Shown: positions 41,161-50,540 of the stretch, one piece after another
How the letters are laid out: every line of letters starts with the position of its first letter
Position numbering within the stretch: the stretch's first letter is position 1
Assembly (NCBI RefSeq): GCF_014203365.1
Contig: NZ_JACHIS010000001.1
Coordinates: 2,294,001-2,358,000, forward strand
Reading direction: 5' to 3'
DNA from: Actinoalloteichus hymeniacidonis
GTDB taxonomy: Bacteria > Actinomycetota > Actinomycetes > Mycobacteriales > Pseudonocardiaceae
Length of the DNA stretch: 64,000 bases
The notes under the pieces: generated by a model
Databases searched by the model: none
Told to the model about the DNA's origin: nothing
Seen by the model: the letters and a program-made list of their open reading frames with translations, nothing else
Position numbers and translations under genes: made by a program

Positions 41161-44100
41161 GCCAACTCTCGATTCAACTCACTCAACAACGACCGCACAT
41201 CCCGCTCCGGGAACGCGCGTTGGAACCCGAGGCCGGAACCCTTGCCCTTGAACGGCTCGGCGTTGAACTCGGCCGGGCTGATCCCGACGTCGCTGGCCAC
41301 CACATCCCGGATGGAGCGTAGCCACCACAGCTGCTCGGGGGTGAACTCGGCCCCGGCCTGCTGTTGCCGCAGCAACCAGGCCTCGAACCGCTCCTCGACA
41401 CTCGCCCGGTAGGGCCGCAGCTCCTGGTCGACGCCCAATTCGTAGCGGATCAGCGAGATCAGGTCGGGCACGTCAGCATCCCGATTACCGGCGGCCACCG
41501 AGGCGCCCAAATCCTCGTAGTACGCCCACAACACCTGCGGCGTCCACGCATACTGCGGGCGGCGGATCTCGGCTGCCAGCTCTTTGAGCGCGTCATAGGC
41601 CTGGCCCGGCGAGACCGATCGCGGGCTTGCCACCGCGAGGTCGACGGCGGCGATGCGGTCGCGTTCCTCACGCAGCAGCCGACTCCACCGGTCGATCTGT
41701 TCCCTGGCCCGCTCCTCGCGTGGGATCTCCGCGACCTCGGTCACCTCGACGGCGGTGAACTCGTCGAACACGTAGTCCTTGTCCCGGCGGATCTCGATGA
41801 TGTGCCGTCGCAGCTCCGGGTTTTTCGTGAGCGGCGCGACGGCGTCTTCGATCAGCTTGCGTGCCGCCGCCGGGCCGCCCTCGGCCTGGGCTCGGTCCTG
41901 CCGGTCCGGGTCGGCCGCCGTCACGATGGCGCCTGCGATCTGGGAGAGGGTCCGGCCGTGTGCCGCCTTGGTGAGCTGATCGCGTTCCTCGTCGGTCAGC
42001 TGTTGGTTCAGCCGCGCCAGCCTCCCGGCCAGGATCTCGGCCTCGCTGACGTTGATCGACGCCGTGCCCGCTTTGTCCAGCAGTTTGGCCAGGGAAATCT
42101 GGCGCTCGCCTGCGGGTACCAGTGGCTTCGCATCCACCAGGGATGATTCGGTCACCCCCACCGCGTCCACTAGTACGAAGCGGGTCTTGCGTACCGAGTC
42201 GTCGGCGTCGGGAGTCACCTCCTGCAGCTCGGTCGGGTCGATCGTTCGCGCGCCTCGGCCCTTCATCTGCTCGAACAGCACCGCACTGCGCACATCGCGC
42301 AGGAAGATCACACATTCCAAGGCCTTGACGTCGGTGCCGGTGGCGATCATGTCGACCGTGATGGCAACCCGCAGCCGAGGAGAGGTTCGTAGTGCTCGAA
42401 TCAGATCGTCGGGGTTCTCGCCTGCCTGCCTGCTCTTGTAGGTGATCTTCTTCGCGAAGTCGTCGCCACGACTGAAGACCTCCTTCACCTGAGCCAAGAC
42501 GTCCTCGGCGTGGTCCTCACCGACGGCGAAGATCAGGGTCTTGGGCAATTCGCTACGGCCGGGGAACCAACGCCGCCAGTTGTCTCGGTAGGCGACGAGC
42601 ACCGCCCTGATCTCGTCGACAGTCACGACCGAGCGGCCGATCTGCCCGGTCGTGTAAGAGAAGTCGTCGTCGAGTTCCTGGTAACGCTGCCGGCGCGTCT
42701 TGCGGTCCTTAACCCGCACCGTCGTCCCGGCGTCGATGGTGGCCCCGCCTGCCTCCCGTAGATCGGTCCGCATCCGCACCACGTCGAAATCGACGTTCAC
42801 CCCGTCGCCCACCGCCTGCGGATAGGTGTACTCCGACACCAGGTTGCGGCCGAAGAATCCGAGTGCCTGCACAGTCGGGGTCGCCGTCAAACCCACCATG
42901 TGTGCGTCGAAGTATTCCAGCACGCCACGCCACAGACCGAAGATGGAGCGGTGACACTCGTCCACGACGATCAGGTCGAAGGATTCGATCGGAACCTCTT
43001 CGTTATAGTCGACCTCGATGGGTTGATCGGTCTCGTAGGTGTCTTGGTCCGTCGAGGCGGCATCGGTCTCGTCGTCGGGCAGGGTTTCCCCACGCAGTAA
43101 CGAGTACATGCGCTGGATGGTGCAGATGACCACCGACGAGGTGTCCTGGAGTCCGGCGGGCCCCAGCCGGTTGATGTTGTAGAGATCCGAGAGCTTGCGG
43201 CCGTCGTCGGGCGTGGTGAACTTGCAGAACTCGTCGTATGCCTGCTTACCGAGGTTGTTGCGGTCGACGAGGAACAGCACTCGGCGTGCCCCGGCGTGCT
43301 TGAGCAACCGATAGGTCTGGGCTACTGCGGTGAAGGTCTTGCCCGCTCCCGTCGCCATCTGGATAAGACCGCGCATCCGGTCCTTAGCCAGTGAATCCTC
43401 CAGGCCGGTGATTGCGTCCACCTGGGCCAGGCGCAGGCCGTTCTCCTCCAACACCGGCAGCGTGCGTAGCGCTGCCCGCAGTGTCGGGGTTGCGGGCGAC
43501 TCGTCTGCACGGCGCATCCATGCGGCGATCGTCTCCGGGCGGTGGAACCAGAACACCACCCGAGATCGGGCATCGGGGTCGAGACGGTTGATGAAGTAGG
43601 TCTCGGTGCCGGTCGTCGCATAGCGGAACGCGAAGGGTTCGTCCTCCCGCCAGACAGCCAGGCGGTGCTCTTTGAGGACACCGGCGGCATAACGGTCGTT
43701 CTGCTCGACGGCACTGGAGAGGGGGTCGCCCTCCCGCTTGGCCTCGATGACGCCGACGATCCTGCCGTCGACGTAAAGCACGTAGTCTGCGCGCCCGGTG
43801 GCCAAACCGAACTCCCTGACCGCTACACCGTGCGCTGCCCGAGGATTGACCCGATCGCGATCTTGGACGGCCCACCCCGCAGCGTGGAGCATCTTGTCGA
43901 TAGCTGTGCGGGCCTGGACCTCGTTGAGCGGTGCGGGCCGTTGCGCGCGGGAGATGATCGCATCGCGTCGGACCGTGTCGACCTTGCGCGGCGCACGGCG
44001 TGCGGCGTCGTATTCGGCCTCCTGCTCGGTGCGCAGCGCTTCGACCTGCGTGGTCAACTGCTCGATCTGCCGGAGCAGCCGACTCTTGTTCGCGTCGGCG

Positions 44101-44705
44101 CTGGCAATCAGGTTCTCAGCCTCGGCTCGCGCTCTGCGCTCGGCCTCCAACGCCGTCGAAGACTCGGCCAGCCGCGTTCTAGCGTCGGTCAACGCCTTGC
44201 GGTGGAACCCCAAGGCTTCGCGTAGCTCAGCCAGTTCGGCCGGGTCCGTGACGTGTGCACCCGGCGCTGGATCGGTGGGAGGCACGAACTCGGCTACCGT
44301 CCGACGGCCCTCGGTGGCGTCGTGGAACCATAGCCCGAGCTTGTAACACACCCGTACCGCGCTCAAGGCCCGCGTGGTATCGAAGAGATGCCGGTGCGCG
44401 GCGACGTTGCGATCGCGCCGCAGCCGATCGAAATCCTCCCGTATTCCGCTGACCAGCACGCCTTCCCTGACCAATGCCGCCAGCCTGTCGATCTGGCGAT
44501 CTCCGTCTACCCGGATGCCGATCCGGGTGATCAGTTCCTCAGCGAGCACTTCGCCGAACTGACCGGCCTGAACGAGCGAGGCATTCGGATTGCTGAAGAC
44601 GGTGGCCTCGGCGAGTGCGCCGTAGACAGCCAACAACGGCTGATGCTGGTAGAGAACCGCGAAGTTCGGTGAGCCCTTTGCAAGATCACGAAGCCGGTCG
44701 TCCAC
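41157..44705 (-). CDS. hsdR: type I restriction endonuclease subunit, HsdR
   Basis: The 1182-residue subunit has an N-terminal DUF4145-like helical region (1-125), a coiled coil (about 160-240), and a PD-(D/E)xK nuclease (GRADYVLYVDGR, then VIEAKRE at about 304-325). An SF2 motor follows, with Walker A ATGAGKT at about 451-457 and DECHRS at about 582, and then an EcoEI-type C-terminal region. It translocates and cuts unmethylated DNA. A motif R-N-V-A-A-H at about 99-104 matches the HEPN R-x4-H pattern. AAGGAGGTGA immediately precedes the GTG start at 44705, so this is the promoter-proximal gene. Confidence 0.95.
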   Translation of the reverse strand: MDDRLRDLAKGSPNFAVLYQHQPLLAVYGALAEATVFSNPNASLVQAGQFGEVLAEELITRIGIRVDGDRQIDRLAALVREGVLVSGIREDFDRLRRDRNVAAHRHLFDTTRALSAVRVCYKLGLWFHDATEGRRTVAEFVPPTDPAPGAHVTDPAELAELREALGFHRKALTDARTRLAESSTALEAERRARAEAENLIASADANKSRLLRQIEQLTTQVEALRTEQEAEYDAARRAPRKVDTVRRDAIISRAQRPAPLNEVQARTAIDKMLHAAGWAVQDRDRVNPRAAHGVAVREFGLATGRADYVLYVDGRIVGVIEAKREGDPLSSAVEQNDRYAAGVLKEHRLAVWREDEPFAFRYATTGTETYFINRLDPDARSRVVFWFHRPETIAAWMRRADESPATPTLRAALRTLPVLEENGLRLAQVDAITGLEDSLAKDRMRGLIQMATGAGKTFTAVAQTYRLLKHAGARRVLFLVDRNNLGKQAYDEFCKFTTPDDGRKLSDLYNINRLGPAGLQDTSSVVICTIQRMYSLLRGETLPDDETDAASTDQDTYETDQPIEVDYNEEVPIESFDLIVVDECHRSIFGLWRGVLEYFDAHMVGLTATPTVQALGFFGRNLVSEYTYPQAVGDGVNVDFDVVRMRTDLREAGGATIDAGTTVRVKDRKTRRQRYQELDDDFSYTTGQIGRSVVTVDEIRAVLVAYRDNWRRWFPGRSELPKTLIFAVGEDHAEDVLAQVKEVFSRGDDFAKKITYKSRQAGENPDDLIRALRTSPRLRVAITVDMIATGTDVKALECVIFLRDVRSAVLFEQMKGRGARTIDPTELQEVTPDADDSVRKTRFVLVDAVGVTESSLVDAKPLVPAGERQISLAKLLDKAGTASINVSEAEILAGRLARLNQQLTDEERDQLTKAAHGRTLSQIAGAIVTAADPDRQDRAQAEGGPAAARKLIEDAVAPLTKNPELRRHIIEIRRDKDYVFDEFTAVEVTEVAEIPREERAREQIDRWSRLLREERDRIAAVDLAVASPRSVSPGQAYDALKELAAEIRRPQYAWTPQVLWAYYEDLGASVAAGNRDADVPDLISLIRYELGVDQELRPYRASVEERFEAWLLRQQQAGAEFTPEQLWWLRSIRDVVASDVGISPAEFNAEPFKGKGSGLGFQRAFPERDVRSLLSELNRELA

Positions 44706-45081
44706 GAGTCACCTCCTTGCCCGTGCAACGACTGGCGAAACCCGGATAATGCGTGTTCGCCGGTCGCGCAAGCCCCAACGCGAAGGGCCCGATCTTACTT
44801 GTGGGGAGGTATCGTCGGGCCGTATCTCTACAGGACATGTCGTGCTTCACCGCCATCACCACTGAGTTCGGTGTCAATCCGATGGCATCACCCCAACGCC
44901 GGTTCGGTGCAGACGAAGATGGTCAATCCCGTCTGCGGGCGGCGAGCGATCACCGAGGAACTGGCGGAGTGGATCCTGGATCGGCTGTGATGTCGGATAG
45001 CTAGGCGTGGGTGCAGCGCTTCGGCCGGATCTGAGCGGGACCGGAGAGCTCACTCACTCGTGCGGATCATCTCTGCACCGA
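44706..45081. other. intergenic stretch with a segment similar to 34.1 kb
   Basis: No convincing intact gene lies in these 376 bases, which include the hsdR promoter. A segment at 44882-44930 aligns with 34125-34173, the 3' end of the unknown CG...CxxC gene, at about 38 of 48 aligned positions with two small gaps. Read on the minus strand it retains only I...GV.V.P of that protein. On the plus strand a 63-codon frame (44799-44990) ends with NPVCGRRAITEELAEWILDRL-like coding character, given here as NPVCGRR and ELAEWILDRL. It may be a gene remnant. Confidence 0.4.
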
Positions 45082-45549
45082 TCAACCCTGCTCGTCGACC
45101 AACTCCAGCCGAGGTGAGGGCGACTCTCGCGTCTGGATCCGCAGTTCGGAGCTGTAGTCTCCGTCCACGAGATTGTCGGGCCTGGTGTAGACAGCGCGTT
45201 GCACCTCGCCATCGAGGGTGAAGACCAGGATGTGGCCTCGGATCCCGAAGAGTTCGTCCATGTCGATCGGTGCACCGACGGCGCGTTCGACGAAGTCTCG
45301 ACTGACCGGATGGTGGAACACCCGGACCCGGTCCCACTGCCCGTCCGTGAGATCACGAAGCCGCGCGGACCCGCCATCCCGGTGCAGTTGGGCGATCCGC
45401 TGGGATAGTTCCCGGTCCTCGCGCAATTGCACTCCCTCCTCGGTTCCTTGTCCCATCAGCAGCACGGCTGTGACGGCGGCCAACACCACCGCAGCGATGA
45501 CGACCAGCAGTGTCCGACGCCGCGGCCTTCTCACTCGGTCAGTTGCCAT
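45082..45549 (-). CDS. membrane-anchored protein beside the DUF6973 gene
   Basis: The 155-residue protein has a basic cytoplasmic N-terminus (RVRRPRRRT), one hydrophobic segment (LLVVIAAVVLAAVTAVLLM) and an external acidic domain of about 115 residues with no recognised family. Contents include ELSQRIAQLHRDGG and FTLDGEVQRAVYTRPDN. The start ATG at 45549 overlaps the end of the DUF6973 gene by 11 bases, so the two are probably translated together. It could be a partner of that protein, or protect the cell from it. This is inference from position only. Confidence 0.6.
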   Translation of the reverse strand: MATDRVRRPRRRTLLVVIAAVVLAAVTAVLLMGQGTEEGVQLREDRELSQRIAQLHRDGGSARLRDLTDGQWDRVRVFHHPVSRDFVERAVGAPIDMDELFGIRGHILVFTLDGEVQRAVYTRPDNLVDGDYSSELRIQTRESPSPRLELVDEQG

Positions 45550-46156
45550 AGGTCCCGTAGTTCTCGCCGTCGCCGCCAGGGTTGTAGCCGCCGGAGGTGT
45601 TCTCCCCGTAGCTGGGATCGCCGGGATCAGGCCCACCGACATGCGGGAGATCATCGGCGGTACCGCTCTGTCCGATCTCCACGTTGTCGCTGTGGGTGAG
45701 CCTGCCATCGGTCTCGACCACGATTAGATCCCCGTCGTACACGGCCTGCTCGATCAACTCGGCCAACTCCTCCGGACCGGCATCGGGATGCGCGGCGGCA
45801 ATCTGCCTGCCGACTTCGTTGTTGTGCAGATCCATCGATTGAGAGCTGGCCGGATTGTCGGGGACACGTTCATGGGCGGTCGCATACTCGGCGGCCCAGT
45901 CTTGGCCGAACCGATTGGCCAGCATGGCATTCCAGTACGCGTGCCGGAACGCGTCCGAGTGCCCATCGGTGGAGCCTGCGCCGTCGAACACGTTCTCAGC
46001 GTCGTGCAGCGCCGTCCGATAGATGTCGTAGGCATCTTTAGCACCCAGTACGCCGATATCCTCCAGCATTCGGGCCTCGCTTGCTGTCATCTCTATCGGC
46101 GACCGGCCGAACAATTCCATGGCCCAGCCTGCGAGTCCCGCTGGAAACATGACCAT
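45539..46156 (-). CDS. DUF6973-like protein, possibly 5'-truncated
   Basis: The 205-residue frame contains the DUF6973 core: GHSDAFRHAYWNAMLANRFG around residues 64-83, then HERVPDNPASSQSMDLHNN and EVGRQIAAAHPD. The His, Asp and Asn residues are conserved-looking. The C-terminus is Gly/Tyr-rich. DUF6973 occurs in secreted and polymorphic-toxin-type proteins, but its activity is unproven. Coding-like sequence continues in frame upstream from 46156 to 46255 (VTCQRRLGPDAADLHRQ) without an ATG, GTG or TTG. ATG 46156 has no ribosome-binding site. The gene may therefore be the remnant of a longer protein. Confidence 0.6.
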   Translation of the reverse strand: MVMFPAGLAGWAMELFGRSPIEMTASEARMLEDIGVLGAKDAYDIYRTALHDAENVFDGAGSTDGHSDAFRHAYWNAMLANRFGQDWAAEYATAHERVPDNPASSQSMDLHNNEVGRQIAAAHPDAGPEELAELIEQAVYDGDLIVVETDGRLTHSDNVEIGQSGTADDLPHVGGPDPGDPSYGENTSGGYNPGGDGENYGTYGN

Positions 46157-46343
46157 GCCATCGGGGTCGACGGAGACCTGGTAGTCGTCGAGTAGCTGTC
46201 GGTGCAGGTCAGCCGCGTCAGGGCCTAACCGCCGCTGACAGGTGACATCGACACGTCATGAACGATCTCGCCGTGACGGTCATGGCCCGTGGCCAGAGTT
46301 CGCCGACGTCGGTGAGAAACCGACCTACTGATATCTTCGGCCA

Positions 46344-47153
46344 ATGTTCACCGAGGCTGATCTTGCTCGGCGCGCTCGGGTCTATGCCGCACTGCCGGAG
46401 TACCGCAGACGGCTGCTCGCAGTGGATCCGCTGCCCGGTGCGTTCGTGGGCTCGGCGGGCCTGACCGACCACGAGTTCCAGCTGTTCTCCCAGAACGGCG
46501 AGGACGGCGTGCTGCTGGAGATCCTGCGGCGGGTCGGGGTCACCGACGGCAGCTTCGTCGAATTCGGTGTCGAGACCGGTCGCGAGGGCAACTGCATCGC
46601 GCTCGCCGACGTCGCGGGGTGGCGCGGGCTCTTCCTGGAGGGCGATGGCGCCCACAACCATCACCTGCACCAGAAATACCAATGGAACAACCGAGTCCGC
46701 ACGCTGCACGCCATGGTCACCCCGGATCGCATCGAGGAACTGTTCCGGTTAGGCGAGGTTCCCGCCGAACCCGACGTGGTCTCGATCGACATCGACGGCG
46801 GCGACTACTGGGTCTGGGAGGCGTTGACCCGCTTCCATCCCCGGGTCGTGGTGATCGAGTACAACTCGGCGCTCGACCCGAATCGAGCGTTCGTGCAACC
46901 GAGGGACACCCCGCCCTGGGACGGCACCGCGTTCTTCGGGGCCTCGCTCGGTGCATTGGTGGCCCTGGGGGAACGGAAGGGATATCGATTGGTGCACTGC
47001 GAACTGGCCGGCGTCAACGCCTTCTTCGTCCGCGCCGACCAGGCGGGCGAGTTCCCGGCACCGGCCGAGGTGCAGCGGCGCGGACCCAATTACTTCCTCA
47101 CCTCCCACGGCCATCCCGCCGACCACGCTGGTCGCGCCTACGTGGAGCTGTAG
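46344..47153 (+). CDS. FkbM-like SAM-dependent methyltransferase-fold protein
   Basis: The 269-residue protein has SFVEFGVETGREGN as the SAM-binding motif I region, GLFLEGD as motif II, and VVSIDIDGGDYWVW as the strand-4 acidic motif, then VVVIEYNSAL. This is a class I Rossmann methyltransferase related to FkbM-type O-methyltransferases. The conserved S-Q-N-G-E-D before motif I is typical of this subgroup. The substrate, perhaps a cell-surface sugar, is not known. It stands alone on the plus strand, about 145 bases before the acyltransferase gene. Confidence 0.75.
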   Translation: MFTEADLARRARVYAALPEYRRRLLAVDPLPGAFVGSAGLTDHEFQLFSQNGEDGVLLEILRRVGVTDGSFVEFGVETGREGNCIALADVAGWRGLFLEGDGAHNHHLHQKYQWNNRVRTLHAMVTPDRIEELFRLGEVPAEPDVVSIDIDGGDYWVWEALTRFHPRVVVIEYNSALDPNRAFVQPRDTPPWDGTAFFGASLGALVALGERKGYRLVHCELAGVNAFFVRADQAGEFPAPAEVQRRGPNYFLTSHGHPADHAGRAYVEL

Positions 47154-47297
47154 ACCGACAGGCCGCCGTGGCCTGCCGACCACTGCCACACCACATCCCA
47201 CGGACTGTGCGAAGTCGGGCAAACGGGGTAACGACCAGGACTCGATGGGCTACGGTGGCGCCCGGTTCGTGCAGGTACACCCGCTGAGAAGACTGAG

Positions 47298-49610
47298 ATG
47301 GCTGAGATGGCTGACAGGCCCCTGCCACGCGCGGCGCGCAGGCAGGCGGCGGATCACCGACCACCCGAGGTGCCGGACGAGGGCGCATCGGGTGCTGGAG
47401 CAGCTACTCGGATCGGCGGTCGGCGTCGGCGCAGGGAAGCCGAAGCCGCAGCCGAAGCGGCCGGCTTCGTCGAGCCCGGTGGGTTCATCCCGCCGGAGAC
47501 CAGGGGCAGGCGAGCCCCGGCCGACGGCGAAACCAGCGGATCGTGGAGCGAGCCCGGACACGACGCCGAGCCAGGTGGGTTCGTGCCACCGGCTCCGCCT
47601 GCTTTTCCGGATTCCTTGGACTCGGGCGAGTTCGCCGTCCGGCAGCGCCCGATACCGCTGCCGCCGGGCGGCAGGCGGCGCCGGGCCGAACCCCCGACAC
47701 CGGACGAGCAGCCGTGGCCGGAGCCGGGCGCCGAGCCTCGCCGACGCCAGCCGACACCACCGCCGGAATCGGCCGAGCGGCCCGAAGCGCGCCGGCGTGC
47801 GGCAGAACCACAACCCCAGCGTGCGGCCGAACCCCGGCGTGGTCCACGACCGATGGAGGGCCGCCCACCGGGACGGTCCCCGGAGCGCGATGACGTCCAT
47901 CCACCGCCGGAGATACGCGAAATCGGCGCCGTGCGCGACGGAGGACGTCGCCGTCGCGCCGTCATGGAACCCGAATCGGCCGAGGAATCCGCACCTCGGC
48001 TGCCCTCGGGATTCCAGGACACCGACGTCCATCGCCGCCCGCCTCGGCGTTCCCCGAATGCCGAAGCACCGAATGCCGTAGCACCGAATGCCGTAGCACC
48101 GAATGGCGTAGCACCGAATGGCGCAGCACCGAACGGCGGAGCGCCGAACGGTCGCCCTGCTCCGCCCGACGTCCACGGCACACCTCCGCCGGGTCCGATA
48201 CCCACCCGACCACCGCGACCGAACCCGGCCGATCCCGCCGCGCGGCGCCCGACCGGGCCCCGGCGATCGCCGGATGCAGCGGGCTCCGCCATGGCCGAGG
48301 CACCTGCACCACCATCGAGGGGCGAGGTGCGTCCGCCGCGACCCGCCCCGCGTCGCGAGCCCACCGAACAACCGCAACGGCCGCCGCCCCGACCCCGTCG
48401 GATACCGCCGCCGAGCCCGGCCGAGGCGACCGTCCGACTGCCCAAGACCCAACCGGCCGCCGAGCAGCCGCCCTCGGACGAACCCGAGAACGAGACCGTC
48501 GTCATCCCGGCGGTGGTCGGCGACCGTCCTGCGGCGGCGCCCAAACGGCCCGGCCGGATCGTCTTCATCGACATCGTGCGCGCCGTCGCCGCCTTATGGG
48601 TCTTCTACGGCCACGTCGACATCCTCTTCCTGCAAGAAGAGGTCGGCTACACCTGGTTCACCTCCAGCTTCAACTACTTCGTCGGCCCGCCGCTGCACCT
48701 CGCGGAAGAGGGCATCGGTGCGGCAGCCGTGCCACTGTTCTTCCTGGTCAGCGGGTTCATCATCACGCCCATCGCCCTGAAGATGGGTGGCGGACGGTTC
48801 ATGACCAACCGGCTGATGCGGCTGTATCCGCCGCTGATCGCCGCCGTGTCGATCGCCGTGATCTTCGCCGCGTTCGGACTGTCGCCCCTGATCCTGCGCA
48901 GTCTCCCCGACATCACCGTGGGGACCGTCCTCAGCAACATGACATTGATCAACTTCTTCCAACGTCCGCTGGGTGCGTTCGTCGGGGTCGCCTGGACGTT
49001 GGCCGTCGAACTGCTCTTCTGCATCCTGCTGGCGGCGATGCTGCCGCTGCTGCGCCGCTGGATCTGGGCGGCGCTCGCGGTGGAGATCGTGATCATCGTC
49101 GGACTGATCCTGCTCGGCGACCTGCTCGGCGGCACCTTCGGCGTCTTCGCCTCCGAGCTGCCGTACCTGCTGGCGCCGATCATGGGCCAGGCCATCTGGG
49201 CGGGATGGAACGAGAAGATCCCCGGCTGGCTGGCGGGCTCCTATCTCGCGGTGTGCTGGGGCCTCTACGTGTGGACCTCGCACCTGGATCTGGCCGACGA
49301 CTATGTGCTGCGGCCCGCGCCGATGGCCTTCGGCCTGCTGATCATGCTGGTCGGAGTGGGCATGGAATCCCGGCTCCGACAGCGCGCGATCTGGACGTGG
49401 TTGTCCGATCGAAGTTTCTCGCTCTATCTGATGCACGCCGTGGTGGCGTTCCCCGTGATGCGTGGCCTGGTCAACGTGGTGCCGCTGTGGCTGACCCTGT
49501 TGTTGGGCGTGGCGGCCACGGTGCTGGCCGTCGAACTGTGCTTCCGCTTCGTGGAGAACCCGAGCCACAACCTGGCCCGCAAGCTCTCCCGAAGAGCGAA
49601 GAAGACCTAG
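47298..49610 (+). CDS. acyltransferase family 3 with long disordered N-terminal arm
   Basis: Residues 1 to about 415 are Pro/Arg/Glu-rich and low-complexity, with repeated GGFIPPE and GGFVPPA phrases and a PNAVA/PNGVA repeat around 253-285. The C-terminal 350 residues form an acyltransferase-3 membrane domain of about ten helices. It starts RIVFIDIVRAVAALWVFYGH, with the likely catalytic His in the last position, and includes GVAWTLAVELLFC, then SFSLYLMHAVV. Such enzymes O-acylate exopolysaccharides, peptidoglycan or lipids. ATG 47298 and ATG 47307 are both possible. The cytoplasmic arm may be a scaffold. Confidence 0.85.
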   Translation: MAEMADRPLPRAARRQAADHRPPEVPDEGASGAGAATRIGGRRRRREAEAAAEAAGFVEPGGFIPPETRGRRAPADGETSGSWSEPGHDAEPGGFVPPAPPAFPDSLDSGEFAVRQRPIPLPPGGRRRRAEPPTPDEQPWPEPGAEPRRRQPTPPPESAERPEARRRAAEPQPQRAAEPRRGPRPMEGRPPGRSPERDDVHPPPEIREIGAVRDGGRRRRAVMEPESAEESAPRLPSGFQDTDVHRRPPRRSPNAEAPNAVAPNAVAPNGVAPNGAAPNGGAPNGRPAPPDVHGTPPPGPIPTRPPRPNPADPAARRPTGPRRSPDAAGSAMAEAPAPPSRGEVRPPRPAPRREPTEQPQRPPPRPRRIPPPSPAEATVRLPKTQPAAEQPPSDEPENETVVIPAVVGDRPAAAPKRPGRIVFIDIVRAVAALWVFYGHVDILFLQEEVGYTWFTSSFNYFVGPPLHLAEEGIGAAAVPLFFLVSGFIITPIALKMGGGRFMTNRLMRLYPPLIAAVSIAVIFAAFGLSPLILRSLPDITVGTVLSNMTLINFFQRPLGAFVGVAWTLAVELLFCILLAAMLPLLRRWIWAALAVEIVIIVGLILLGDLLGGTFGVFASELPYLLAPIMGQAIWAGWNEKIPGWLAGSYLAVCWGLYVWTSHLDLADDYVLRPAPMAFGLLIMLVGVGMESRLRQRAIWTWLSDRSFSLYLMHAVVAFPVMRGLVNVVPLWLTLLLGVAATVLAVELCFRFVENPSHNLARKLSRRAKKT
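48054..48151 (+). repeat. 15-base tandem repeat in the acyltransferase gene
   Basis: Six to seven in-frame copies of a 15-base unit (CCGAATGCCGTAGCA and variants) encode PN(A/G)(V/E/A/G)A pentapeptides. In-frame units allow the disordered arm to change length without a frameshift. Confidence 0.9.
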
Positions 49611-49617
49611 TACCAGC

Positions 49618-49652
49618 GCCGAACGCGGGCCCACCAAGGACCCGCGTTCGGC
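49618..49652. terminator. bidirectional terminator
   Basis: GCCGAACGCGGG (49618-49629) and its exact complement (49641-49652) form a 12-base stem with an 11-base loop between two convergent genes, the acyltransferase and the SDR. Confidence 0.8.
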
Positions 49653-49664
49653 AGGCATTCCAGG

Positions 49665-50471
49665 TCAACCCGTGCTGTAACTGTGTTCGTGATGCACGGC
49701 TCGCTCGGCGAGGAACTGGTCGAAGCCGATCTCGCCCTCGGCATGATCCGGGGTCAGATGCTCGCCTCGGCGCAGGGCGCTCGCGATCGCGCCGGGCATC
49801 GGCATCCCGACCACCCGGGTGTCCCGGCCCTCCGAGTCCAAGGTGCTGCGGGCCAGTTCGACCAGGCTTCGAACCTCGGGGCCACCGATCTCCGGGGTAC
49901 GTCCGGCCGGGCCCTTCTCCACCCACTCGACCAGCCGTCGCGCCACGTCCCGCACGTCGATCGGCTGACAGTCGATCCCGGCGGGTGCGACCACCAGCGG
50001 CCACCGGTGCTGCACGTCGGTCATCCTGGCCACCAGATCGTGGAACTGGGTGGCGCGCTGGATGGTCCACGGCAGCCCGGAGCCTGCGACGACACCCTCA
50101 CAGGCCAGCTTGGTGCGGTAGTAGGACAGCGGAACGGTCTCGATGCCGACGATGGAGATGTAGATCAGGTGTGGTGGGTTCTCCGCCCGGCTCGCCGCAT
50201 CGGCCAGCCGCCGGGTGATCGCCACGTCGCCCCCGCCCGGCGAGGTCGCGCAGTGCACGATCGTGTCAACGCCCTGCACCGCGAGGTGGATACTCGGTGA
50301 GGTCGCGAGATCCCCGACCACCCATTCGGTCGCGGGTTTCGACGTCCGTTCCTCGGCGGGAGGGTCGCTGCGGCTGAACAACCGCACCGCGTGCCCGCGA
50401 GCCTGTAGTCGGTGCACGACGGCCCGGCCAAGCGCGCCGGTCCCACCGGTCACCAGAGTCGGTCTGGCCAC
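49665..50471 (-). CDS. NAD(P)-binding SDR/NmrA-like oxidoreductase
   Basis: The 268-residue protein opens with RPTLVTGGTGALGRAVV, an NAD(P)-binding glycine motif. It continues with VRLFSRSD at the cofactor-specificity loop, GVDTIVHCATSPGGG, and YISIVGIETVPLSYYRTKLACE containing a Y-x-x-x-K-like arrangement. It is an atypical extended SDR close to NmrA-type proteins. GTG 50471 has GGGAGGAAT upstream, so the longer frame to 50528 is not used. Substrate unknown. The preceding serine hydrolase gene is separated from it by a terminator-like hairpin. Confidence 0.87.
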   Translation of the reverse strand: MARPTLVTGGTGALGRAVVHRLQARGHAVRLFSRSDPPAEERTSKPATEWVVGDLATSPSIHLAVQGVDTIVHCATSPGGGDVAITRRLADAASRAENPPHLIYISIVGIETVPLSYYRTKLACEGVVAGSGLPWTIQRATQFHDLVARMTDVQHRWPLVVAPAGIDCQPIDVRDVARRLVEWVEKGPAGRTPEIGGPEVRSLVELARSTLDSEGRDTRVVGMPMPGAIASALRRGEHLTPDHAEGEIGFDQFLAERAVHHEHSYSTG

Positions 50472-50540
50472 GATTCCTCCCGGTTCCCTCCTCGAGCCAT
50501 GGCACTCCCGGCCGGGTACCGAGGCCATCTCTGTACTGAA

